Shown here in pieces: positions 54,614-62,847 of a stretch of 64,000 bases of DNA; within the stretch, counting starts at the first letter, position 1; the number at the start of each line of letters is the position of its first letter. The translations under genes and the position numbers were made by a program. Below the pieces are notes generated by a model. It worked only from the letters and a program-made list of their open reading frames with translations. It was not told the origin of the DNA and searched no databases. The stretch comes from Phytohabitans suffuscus (GTDB lineage: Bacteria; Actinomycetota; Actinomycetes; Mycobacteriales; Micromonosporaceae), in assembly GCF_011764565.1 (NCBI RefSeq), contig NZ_AP022871.1:6510320-6574319 (forward strand). Reading direction: 5' to 3'.

Positions 54614-55149
54614 TCACGATGATGGCGGGGTGGCCGGTGCGGTGCCCTTCCTGCAGTCGTCAGGCTCGTCCGGCAGGCTCGGCGGTGGCACGGCCATCAG
54701 GAAGGCGACCGTCTGGGAGTCCGCGGTCAGCTGCGGGGTGTCGTTGTCGTATGCGCGGGCGAACGCGGTGTTCTTGCCGTCGGTGGCGGGGATGAACGGT
54801 CCCTGGCGACGGTGACTTCGTATGGTGGGAGGTCGTCGGTGGCTAGTAGGCGGTCGTTGACGTAGAACTCGACCCGGTCGATGCCGTCGTCCGTGATGAT
54901 CGGAATGTCGCCTGGTATCTGCTCGCCGGTCAGGATCTGGTCGTTGACGTCTACGGCGGTGGCGGCGAACGTGATCGGGCAGCCGATCACGCCGCGCTCC
55001 CGTCGATCGGGCTGGTCAGGACCACCCGTGGGGGCAGGTTGATCGGCCGTGGACCCTCTGTGTCGGCTGCGGCGGCGGTCGTCGCACCTGCCAACGAGGC
55101 CGCGGCCAGCAAGGTCGCGGGCCGCGATCAGGGTTAGCTTATGATCCAC
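54614..55149 (-). pseudogene. secreted Ig-like-domain protein, three apparent frameshifts
   Basis: A GTG at 55149 starts MDHKLTLIAA, continuing in another frame as TLLAAASLAGATTAAAADTE, a signal peptide. PINLPPRVVLTSPIDG follows. Another slip leads to RGVIGCPITFAATAVD then DGIDRVEFYVNDRLLATDDL and PPYEVTV, typical of Ig-like domains that follow secreted enzymes. A third slip precedes GPFIPATDGKNTAFARAYDN and the end ATPPSS. Three slips in 536 bp are unusual. The upstream leader is a long polypurine tract (minus strand of 55153-55182), probably a strong ribosome-binding region. Confidence 0.6.
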
Positions 55150-55709
55150 GTGTTTCTTCTCCTCCTCCTTCTTCTCCTTCTCGCGTTGGGAGATGAGGGC
55201 ACCGAGGGATCCGGCATCGTTTCGTTTGATTGCTGCCCTCCGGTGCTGGGCCGAATGGTTGGGCGGCGATCAGCCTTGGCGGCCAAATGGCGGGCCGGCA
55301 GCAGACTGCACACGCCATAGCCCTCGGCGCCATCAGCTGCGCACGTCCGTTTACGCGCGATCGAGCACCGCGACGGTAGCAACGACAGGCACAGCCTGTC
55401 GTGAGTAGTCGAGCTACCCAAAACTGACGACAGGTGGCTGCGTCGCCTGCGGAGCGCGAACCATCGTGTCGTTGCACTCACCCCTGGAAACCGCTTGGCG
55501 GCGATCGGCCTCGCATGAGTAGATCGCCACGTAACAGGATGATCTTAGGTATCCGAGTTGCCCTATCGCTTCTTCCTGGCCGGGCATATGGTTGCCGTCG
55601 CCCATACCTGCAAGGAGGTGGCTGACACTCGCCTATTCCGTTGTGCTTTGCCAGACAACGGCCTGTTCCAACGGTTTGCCCGTCTGTGATCCATAAGAGG
55701 GAGACGCCT
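55150..55709. other. intergenic, divergent leader region
   Basis: About 560 bases between two divergent secreted-protein genes. The side near 55150 is pyrimidine-rich on the plus strand (TTTCTTCTCCTCCTCC and similar). GAGGGAGA just before 55710 is the ribosome-binding site of the glycine-rich protein. Promoters of both genes should be here but I cannot place them confidently. Confidence 0.45.
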
Positions 55710-57266
55710 GTGCGGAAGCGACGACGGATGTCCGTGGTGACGGTGCCACTGGCATTGGTGACCGGGTCGGTGCTGGCCGTGGCGCCGGTGGACCCTGCCG
55801 CGGCGGCGGTCGGGCTGGGACTGCGTGTCGCCGCGGCAGCGTCGCAGGGCACGAACTGGCGCGCCGAGCTCGCGGCCGATCTGGCCGGCCTCAGCGGTGA
55901 GAAGGCACTGTCCGTCCGGGTGGGTGGGAACGTGGCGGCGGACACCGTCATCCTGCCCGCGAGCCTGGAGTTGACGGCGGATACCACCATCGTGGCAAGT
56001 CAGATCGTGGCCGGCAGCAGCACCGTCAAAGTTCTCAGCCACGGGTACACGCTGCGGCTCTACCCCGTGTCCTCGTTGCGCTCCGGGGCGGTGTCTGATC
56101 TCGTCACAATCGACCACAGTGGAGCCGCAGGTCGCGCAGGCGTTGAGGGTGCTGATGGCCTGTACGGTGAGCCGGGCGCGGACGGCGACGACGGCGACTT
56201 TCCAGACGGGGACGAGGAGTCGTGTTGGGACGATCCAAGCGGCTATCCAGGCGAATGGGGCGAGCCGGGCGAGGACGGCGGGAACGGCGCACAGGCCAGC
56301 CCGGGCGGTGCCGGCGGTGGCATCGTCCTGGACATCCCGGACGGCTCGACCAACAGCTACCGGCTGATCGCCAACGGCGGCAATGGCGGGCAGGGCGGCG
56401 CAGGCGGTAACGGCGGCGACGGCGGATGGGGCGGTGACGGGGGCGACGCCAATGACTACAACGGGCCGTTCCCGTACCTCATCGCCTGCTACTGGAACGG
56501 CGGTGACGCCGGCTGGGGTGGTGACGGTGGGCAAGGCGGCGACGGCGGTGCCGGTGGCAACGGCGGTGCCGGTGGCAACATCACGGTGACGTACCCGAAC
56601 ACCTACGACCCGGCGAGCATCGACGCCAGGTCCGCCGGCGGCAGCCGCGGTGCCGGCGGCGCGTACGGCCTCGGTGGCGAAGGTGGCCTGCCGGGTGAGC
56701 CTGGCGAGGGTGAGGACGGCGACGGCTGGCCCGGCGGGGCGGGCTTCTTCGGCGAGGACGGCCAGGACGGCGACCAAGGACAGGCTGGACAGCCCGGCCG
56801 CGTCAACCTCACACGAAGAGCGATCAAAGACGGGTTTCCCGGGCACGACAAGGCCAAGGAACTGCTCAACAGCACGCCGTGCAAAAACCTGATCACCGGT
56901 AACAACCCGCCGGAAGGGCAGGACGCCGCCGCCGTGCTGCAGGACGTCATGTTCATCACCTACAGCCAGCCCCATCCGACGTCCCCGACCGCTCTGGCGG
57001 CCGCGTCGGTGGGCGCCAACGGGCAGCGCTTCGTCGACTTCTACCCCGGGTACATTTTCGCCTCGGGAAATACCATCTACGGACTGTTGGCTCCGGGAGC
57101 CAGACTGTCACGCCCGCTCACCGCGGAGGAGGTCCAGGCACTCGCGCTACTACACGAGATCGCTCACCACACCGGCACGAACAACCATCCCGAGGGAGAT
57201 CCTGGCAGGGAATTCAACCTGGGGATCCTCAACACCTGCCTCGGAGTCACCGCAACCTTCCCTTGA
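55710..57266 (+). CDS. secreted glycine-rich collagen-like protein with C-terminal zincin-like motif, 518 aa
   Basis: The GTG at 55710 (VRKRRRMSVVTVPLALVTGS) begins a signal peptide ending near DPAAAA. An N-terminal beta-rich domain (about residues 55-145; VGGNVAADTVILPASLELTA) is followed by a Gly-X-Y-like and Gly-Asp-rich region (about 155-370; GAAGRAGVEGADGLYGEPGA; GGDGGAGGNGGAGG). A compact C-terminal domain ends with ALLHEIAHHTGTNNH, an HExxH zinc-protease-like motif followed by xxG and a further His at position 12 rather than the metzincin 11. It may be a surface or matrix-associated metalloprotease or a degenerate one. Family is not recognised. Confidence 0.78.
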   Translation: MRKRRRMSVVTVPLALVTGSVLAVAPVDPAAAAVGLGLRVAAAASQGTNWRAELAADLAGLSGEKALSVRVGGNVAADTVILPASLELTADTTIVASQIVAGSSTVKVLSHGYTLRLYPVSSLRSGAVSDLVTIDHSGAAGRAGVEGADGLYGEPGADGDDGDFPDGDEESCWDDPSGYPGEWGEPGEDGGNGAQASPGGAGGGIVLDIPDGSTNSYRLIANGGNGGQGGAGGNGGDGGWGGDGGDANDYNGPFPYLIACYWNGGDAGWGGDGGQGGDGGAGGNGGAGGNITVTYPNTYDPASIDARSAGGSRGAGGAYGLGGEGGLPGEPGEGEDGDGWPGGAGFFGEDGQDGDQGQAGQPGRVNLTRRAIKDGFPGHDKAKELLNSTPCKNLITGNNPPEGQDAAAVLQDVMFITYSQPHPTSPTALAAASVGANGQRFVDFYPGYIFASGNTIYGLLAPGARLSRPLTAEEVQALALLHEIAHHTGTNNHPEGDPGREFNLGILNTCLGVTATFP

Positions 57267-57511
57267 TCTGAACAGACGTCGACAAGCCCGCACTAGACGC
57301 GGCGCCGTCGCCATAGGCAGCTGATCGCGGGCATCCCTCGACGGCAGGACTGGGCTCAACGTCCTCGTCGGCCAGGTACTGTTAAAAGTTCGCGTAGACA
57401 TACGCAACTACCGGATCCGAGCATGGAGCTCAAAGATGTGGCCTTGGAATGGACATGAGTGGATTTTCCTCATCCAGCAGACCCTGTCCGCCGCCGGGTT
57501 GACATGACCAA

Positions 57512-57727
57512 CTAGACGCGGGTGCCGACGTCGACGACCGGGGCGTCGTCGCGGGTGAGTAGCGGTGAGCAGACCGGTACCCCGCCTTCGTGCAAGGCGG
57601 TCAGGATGCGAAGGTTCCGTCGGGCTGTGGCTACCGGGATGTCCAGGAGTTGTTTGAGCGCGTACCGGCCGTTGGTGGTGGTGATCTGCCAGTTGCGGTT
57701 CATCAGACCGTGCGCCAGGTACGCCAC
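57512..57727 (-). pseudogene. aminoglycoside phosphotransferase-like N-lobe fragment
   Basis: Reads AYLAHGLMNRNWQITTTNGR, then YALKQLLDIPVATARRNLRI and ALHEGGVPVCSPLL. This is the nucleotide-binding N-lobe of APH/choline-kinase-type phosphotransferases with the ATP-binding lysine in YALKQ. It stops after VDVGTRV, so the catalytic C-lobe is absent. Its 5' side lies 32 bases from the left end of the IS630 element, which probably caused the truncation. The 245 bases before it (57267-57511) hold nothing I can support. Confidence 0.6.
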
Positions 57728-57788
57728 CGTTACGCCACCGTGTGGATACCGCTTAGCTTAGTGGTTCTGGGCGGATGTTCGTTGGGTG

Positions 57789-58946
57789 TCACGCTGTGGC
57801 TGCGGGTGGTCCGGAGTGGTGAGCGGCGAGGCGTTTGAGTGGCAGGTCGAGGTCGTGTTTGGTGTACCGCCGGTTGAAGGGTCGGGCGGCGAGGTTGTAG
57901 TGGTTCTGGAATGCCTCCAGCCGGGCTTCGATGTCGGCGAGGTCGTAGAAGTCGTTGGGGGTGACGACTTTGCGTTGCAGGACGGAGAAGTAGATCTCGC
58001 ACTGGTTTAACCACGAGGCGTGGATCGGGGTGTGGATCAACGTCGCGGTCGGCCAGGTGGTGGCCATGCGGTCGACGGCCGCCTGTCCGCGATGTGAGGA
58101 GCCGTTGTCGACGATCCAGAACACCCTGCGGGTCGAGGCGTACGGCTCGATGGTCATGGCCTGCTCGACCAGCGCGAACGGGGCGATGCCGGTGCGTGGT
58201 TCGCAGCGGCCGAAGACCTTGCCGCGGTGCACGTCCCAGGCGGCCAGGTAGGACAAGGCTCCGCCGCGTTCGTACTCGTGCTCGACCCGCGTCAGCCGTG
58301 CCTGTTCGGGTGGCAGGGTGGGATGGCAGCGGCAGCGGGCCTGGATGGAGGTTTTCTCGTCTGAGCAGAGCACGTAGTCGTCCTCGCCGAGCGGCTGGCT
58401 GTCGAAGACACCGTTGTACAGATCGAGCACTACGGCGGCTCGTCGCGCGAAGTCGGCCGCGCGTGGCGCGATCCAGGACCGGTACTGCCAGGGTTTGAGC
58501 GCGTCGCGGCGAAGCCAGCGGCGCACGGTGGAGCCGCTGATCGAGGCGACCACCCCGGCGGTGACCGCCTCGTCGGCCAACTCCGCGCTCGACCACCGCG
58601 ACAGCGGCACGCCGCTGGTCGCCGGCAGTTCACAGGCCAGGGCTTTGACTTGGGTCTGCTGCACCGGGGTGAACCGTGGTGGGCGGCCGGAGCGTTTCCG
58701 GTCGCCCAGGCCGTGCATACCCTCGGCGGCGAACCGGCCCCGCCACTTACGCACCACGTCCACGCTGACGTGTTGCCGGCGGGCGATCGCGGCGTTGGGG
58801 TAGTCGTCGTCGGCGTCCAACACGATCCGCGCCCGCAGCCTGTCCCGGTAAGGGCTTGTGTAACCCCGGGCGATCTTCGTCAGTTGGCGCCGTTGCGCGG
58901 CGGTCAACCGCACCGGGACAGCACACAGGGCCGACACCGAAACCAT
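57789..58946 (-). CDS. IS630-family transposase, about 385 aa
   Basis: Complete DDE transposase with an N-terminal HTH pair (about residues 25-100; IARRQHVSVDVVRKWRGRFA, GDRKRSGRPPRF). The acidic triad is visible in LCSDEKTSIQA (first Asp), VFWIVDNGSSH (second Asp) and WLNQCEIYFSVLQRK (Glu). It starts at ATG 58946, or at 58982 if the longer frame is used. No frameshift is seen, so the element may be active. The frame ends 29 bases inside the left inverted repeat. The protein catalyses cut-and-paste transposition at TA sites. Confidence 0.9.
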   Translation of the reverse strand: MVSVSALCAVPVRLTAAQRRQLTKIARGYTSPYRDRLRARIVLDADDDYPNAAIARRQHVSVDVVRKWRGRFAAEGMHGLGDRKRSGRPPRFTPVQQTQVKALACELPATSGVPLSRWSSAELADEAVTAGVVASISGSTVRRWLRRDALKPWQYRSWIAPRAADFARRAAVVLDLYNGVFDSQPLGEDDYVLCSDEKTSIQARCRCHPTLPPEQARLTRVEHEYERGGALSYLAAWDVHRGKVFGRCEPRTGIAPFALVEQAMTIEPYASTRRVFWIVDNGSSHRGQAAVDRMATTWPTATLIHTPIHASWLNQCEIYFSVLQRKVVTPNDFYDLADIEARLEAFQNHYNLAARPFNRRYTKHDLDLPLKRLAAHHSGPPAATA

Positions 58947-58980
58947 CCATCCATGACCGGCAATGAGGAGGTTGCCGATC

Positions 58981-59364
58981 ATGACGCTTTACCGAACCCG
59001 TACACACGCAGCCACGCCGACCAGGCAGCATGAACCCATGCCCACCCCGCCGGAGTCCACCAAGACCTCCCTCGGCCAACGGCTACGCGAACGCGCCCAG
59101 CAACGCTGGCCAGCCCTCGCCATAGTCAACGTGCGCCACCGCGCCGGGTTCGCCTACATCACCGGCGAACTCGCCGACGGCACCACCCTGCCACTATGCC
59201 GGCTACGCTACGGCGGCTACGCCAACCGGTGGGGCTTCGCCATCTACCTGGCCAGCAAAGACGGCTACGAAGACTCGTACCTACCCAACGGCTCCCCGGT
59301 CGGCACCGCCGAAGAAGCCCTCGACTGCGCCTGCGCCCTCTACCTACACGACCCCACCGCCTAG
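58981..59364 (+). CDS. passenger gene in the IS630 element, 127 aa
   Basis: Hypothetical protein encoded divergently from the transposase, between its start and the right inverted repeat. The ATG at 58981 has GAGGAGG at 58965-58971. It reads MTLYRTRTHAATPTRQHEPM, then GQRLRERAQQRWPALAIVNV, with a conserved-looking core RAGFAYITGELADGTTLPLC and LRYGGYANRWGFAIYLAS. I do not recognise the family. The start overlaps the transposase's longest possible start region, so their promoters are intertwined. Passenger genes in IS630 elements are unusual, and this one could modulate transposition or be cargo. Confidence 0.75.
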   Translation: MTLYRTRTHAATPTRQHEPMPTPPESTKTSLGQRLRERAQQRWPALAIVNVRHRAGFAYITGELADGTTLPLCRLRYGGYANRWGFAIYLASKDGYEDSYLPNGSPVGTAEEALDCACALYLHDPTA

Positions 59365-59424
59365 CGGCCGCAGTAACCCCCGACAAACTTCCGCCCAGAA
59401 CCACTTAGTACCTCTTCGTGAAGA

Positions 59425-60333
59425 GTGCCGCCGATGCTCCAGTTCGAGACTTTACCGCCGTCGTTCGCCGCGTTGTTGGCGGTCCTGCGGCCGTGTTTGA
59501 CCGGCCCGTCGTTTCGCACGTTCACCGTGTTGGTCGCCGGGATGGTCGCCCAGCCCGGCCGGCGCACGATAACTGGCATGCTGACCGCCGCTGGTATGGC
59601 CGGGGTGTGGCATCACTCCCGCGCGTACTGGTTCTTCGGCAAGGCCTGCTGGTGTGTGGACACGCTGGGTATGGCCGTGCTCGGCCTGATCGTGAGGCGG
59701 CTGCTACCGGCCGGCTCGCCGCTGGTGGTCGCGGTCGACGACACCCTGTTTCACCGGTCAGGACGTAAAGTCCATGGCACGGCCTGGTTCCACGACGATG
59801 CCGCTAAAGGGGCCGAAGAACAGCCGGGTCGGCTGGGGCAACAGTTGGATCGTGCCCGGTGTGATCGTCAACCTGCCGTTCCTTGACCGGCCAGTCTGCC
59901 TGCCGGTCGCGGCCGCGTTGTGCACCAAGCACTCCCCGAGCAAGCAGGTGTTGGCCTGCCGGCTGGTGACCGCGATTGCCGCTGCCGCCGCCGACCGGCA
60001 GGTGCATGTGGTGGCCGATGCCTGGTACGCCGGCGCGGACGGTGCCGGCGGGGCCACCATCGGCGCCGCCCGCCACCGTGGCCTGCGCGAGGGTGTGACG
60101 CTGACCAGCCGGCTACGCGCCAACGCCGCCCTGCACACCATCGCCGAACCGATCCCCGCAGCGCGTGGGCGGCCTCGCCGGATCGGCGCCAAGTTGGGCA
60201 CCCCCGCACAGGTAGCGGCGACCGCCGCCTGGACCCAGGCCACGGTGCGCCGCTACGGCCGCACCGACAGCGTCGACCTGGCCCAGGTCACCTGTCTGTG
60301 GTACGGCGTCTACCGATCCCGGGCGGTGCGACC
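59425..60333 (+). pseudogene. IS701-like DDE transposase, frameshifted and 3'-truncated
   Basis: The first part reads MLQFETLPPSFAALLAVLRP and contains VVAVDDTLFHRSGRKVHGTA, the first catalytic aspartate region. After an extra base near 59806 (GCTAAAGGGG) the next frame continues GPKNSRVGWGNSWIVPGVIV, then LPVAAALCTKHSPSKQVLAC and HVVADAWYAG. Homology stops at LWYGVYRSRAVR, about 60333, where the STAND/TPR sequence starts. The C-terminal third of the transposase is absent. The left end is adjacent to the IS630 element. Confidence 0.75.
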
Positions 60334-60335
60334 GG

Positions 60336-61642
60336 GTGGCCGCGGAGCCGTCTGCCGCATACGAGGTTGTACGCCGGTGCGGGTATCTTCCGTTGGCCAT
60401 CCGTCTGGCGGGGACGCGGTTGGCGCACCGCCCGAGTTGGCGGGTCAGCGACCTGGCGGCACGACTGAGGGGCGACCGTCGAACTCTTCCCGAGTTGGCG
60501 GCGGAGATCCGCACTGTAGGCGCGGCTTTCGCGCTGTCGTACGCACAGCTGTCGTCCCCGACCCAGCGGGTGTTTCGCCTGCTGGGCCTGCATACTGGCT
60601 CCGACTTCGATGTCTGTTCCGTTGCGGCGCTGGTCGGACTGCCGCTGCCTCGGGCGCAGCATCTGCTGGACGAACTCATCGACGGCTACCTGGTCGAAGA
60701 GCCGACGGCCGGGCGGTACCGGCTACATGACTTGGTGCGCGAGTACGCCTTCGAGTTGTGTACGGCGACGGACGGTGATGACGAACGGCGTGCCGCTGTC
60801 GAGGGTCTGCTGGACTTCTATCTGCACGCGGCCGACGTTGCCCGCCGATCCATCGAGTCGGCCAGGAGTCGACGCTTCTTCAATCCCGGCTCGCCTCGCC
60901 GCTCCGACCTCGTCGAAGAACTCGGTACGTTGCACCCCCGCTGGTTTGCCGTGGAAGGCGGAAACCTGGCCGCAGCGGTCACTCTCGCAATGGAGACCGG
61001 CTCCTATTCCTACGCGTGGCGCTTGGCGCGAGTTGGCTGGCGTTACCTGTACCACGCCGGCAACCTGGACGAGCTCATCGCCCTGCAGGAGCAGGCACTG
61101 GCCGCGGCGAGAGCACTCGACGACAACGAGGCGATCACCGCGAGCTGCAACTATCTGGCGTCTGCGTACTTCCGCCAGGGAAAGACGCAGCAGTGCCTGG
61201 AGATCCTGGAACTCGCGGTGGCGGCTGGCCAGCGCCTCGGGAACACGGCATGGCTCGCACTTCTGAACGGCAACATGAGCGCCGCCTACTTTAACGCTGG
61301 ACGGCACCGGGAGGCTGTCGAGCACGCTTTGCAGCTCTCGCATCGGGGGACGTGCTCGCAGCGCGTGAGCACTTCGAGGACGCCTTGGAACTAGCGCGAG
61401 AAACCGATCACCGCCGCGAAATCACGGCGTCTCTCGATGGAATCGCTTGCTGCCTCGTCGCCACCGAGCCTAATCGTGCCCGTGTGCTGTGGCGGCGAGC
61501 TCTGAAACTACTGATCGAGCTCGACATGCCCGAACGCTTCGAGGTGGAGATGCGGTTAGCCGAGGCGGAGCGTCGGCGCCCGCTGCTCGGCGATGAACGC
61601 GAACTCCGGCACCCGACCGATGGGTTCGGCGTCGACGAGTAG
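60336..61642 (+). pseudogene. STAND/AfsR-like regulator C-terminal part, truncated and frameshifted
   Basis: The frame reads AAYEVVRRCGYLPLAIRLAG, then PSWRVSDLAARL and AFALSYAQLSSPTQRVFRLL, the NB-ARC to winged-helix transition found in AfsR/SARP-type and related STAND regulators. TPR segments follow (NLDELIALQEQALAAARALD; YLASAYFRQGKTQQCLEILE). A slip near 61345 separates EHALQLSHRG from VLAAREHFEDALELARETDH. The N-terminal DNA-binding and Walker motifs are missing because the IS701-like fragment occupies that place. It is inactive as a STAND switch. Confidence 0.7.
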
Positions 61643-62177
61643 GCCCTTCGCCTGGTAGGCATCGCAATCGTTCATCGTGGACAGTCTCGAGACCGCAGCG
61701 TCGCGCTGGGACCACTCGGCGGCCGACAGCTTCGCTCATCGGCGTCGCCGCGCCCATGTGGCGGTTGCGGACCGGCGCCCCCGTAGCGCACCACTTCGCC
61801 ACAGGCAGGGGCGCGCGAGGTGAACTGCGTAGTTCGGGCCGATATGGCCCGAGGTTCGAGACACCGTGATGGCTGGCAGAACTGGTGCGGCGGCGACCGC
61901 AAGACCTTCGCAAGGGTCCACAACATTCTCTCAACCGATGCACCGCCGACGCCTATACATTGTTGACCAGTGATCGGTAGCAAGCAATGCCGCGCACCAA
62001 CAGAGCCGGATCAGTCCAACAGGTTGCGGCAGCACGCTTCCGGCGGCCCGGACCCGATGCGGTATCGATCGCCGAGTCAGCCAGTAGCGAAGGATCTCGA
62101 TGATCGGAAACTCATGCCTCTCGTGAGGCCGTACCCCACCCGCGACCGTTCTACCTCGGCAAGGAGATGGCTGACGA
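61643..62177. other. intergenic, no supported gene
   Basis: About 535 bases. Short frames on both strands have no recognisable family or ribosome-binding site until the GTG at 62178, which has AAGGAG upstream. No RNA gene or repeat structure was recognised by eye. Confidence 0.4.
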
Positions 62178-62726
62178 GTGTTCCGCCCTTTCTGGAGGAC
62201 CTCACGCGCCGACCCTACCCGCGAATCGGTGGTCTGGCCTTTTATAGCCGTCGGTCTCTGCGTACTTGCCGCCCGCGACTCCGGCACCGATGCCGACACG
62301 ACCGCCGCGCGGTCGCCTGGTCCAGCGGTGACGTCGCTGTTACCGTCCGCCGCCCCGACCATACCCGCTACGCCTAGCGGCAGTGTGAGCCCAGTGCCGG
62401 CAGACCGGGCGCGTGCCGGTCCGACGGCAGGAACATGGTCGCCGGGGCATCGAACAGTCCAGCCCGGCGGCAAGGCCAATACCGAATGTGCCCGGACCTG
62501 CTGCGGTCCTCGGTCCATACGCTGGCACCGACCTGACCACCGGTATGCAGCGGGTGAAAAGTCTACAGCTGCGTGGCTAGACTCGCGCGGCTATACGCCA
62601 CACCGAATCCGAACCCCCAACGGGCAATACGACGTCTTCGCCCGCAGCCCCGCAGGCATTGTCTACCAGAAAACCTGGAACGGCACCTGGAGCGACTGGA
62701 AGACCATCGGCGGCATCCTCGGCTGA
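62178..62726 (+). CDS. short secreted-type protein with a single propeller-like repeat, probably decayed
   Basis: The GTG at 62178 has AAGGAG about 12 bases upstream. A hydrophobic segment (VVWPFIAVGLCVLAA) and an Ala/Pro/Ser-rich linker come first. The last 35 residues (NGQYDVFARSPAGIVYQKTW, then NGTWSDWKTIGGILG) match the repeat of the next gene almost exactly. The rest of the protein does not resemble the neighbour. It could be an N-terminal exchange or a remnant of a duplicated copy; the lone repeat cannot form a propeller. 121 bases separate it from the following gene. Confidence 0.5.
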   Translation: MFRPFWRTSRADPTRESVVWPFIAVGLCVLAARDSGTDADTTAARSPGPAVTSLLPSAAPTIPATPSGSVSPVPADRARAGPTAGTWSPGHRTVQPGGKANTECARTCCGPRSIRWHRPDHRYAAGEKSTAAWLDSRGYTPHRIRTPNGQYDVFARSPAGIVYQKTWNGTWSDWKTIGGILG

Positions 62727-62847
62727 ACAACCACCATCCCCACAAGCCGCAGGTAACCGACACGCTGTCAGTCACGCAGTTATTCACAGAGCATGTCCAT
62801 TCCTTGGCGTCCACCGGGAAGTTCGGGCACCAGACAAGGAGGATTCA

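Larger units (their letters stand above)
57760..59405. mobile_element. IS630-family insertion sequence with passenger gene, about 1.65 kb
   Basis: Ends are the perfect 16-bp inverted repeat AGTGGTTCTGGGCGGA (57760-57775) and its reverse complement (59390-59405). TA dinucleotides flank both boundaries, as expected for IS630 targeting. It contains the transposase (minus strand) and an unrelated gene of 127 aa (plus strand). The element is bordered by an APH fragment on the left and a broken IS701-like transposase on the right. Confidence 0.85.

Noticed and set aside
61556..61679. Minus-strand short frame MNDCDAYQAKGLLVDAEPIG
   Set aside because: Natural-looking but only about 40 codons, without ribosome-binding site or known family, and overlapping the end of the STAND/TPR remnant.
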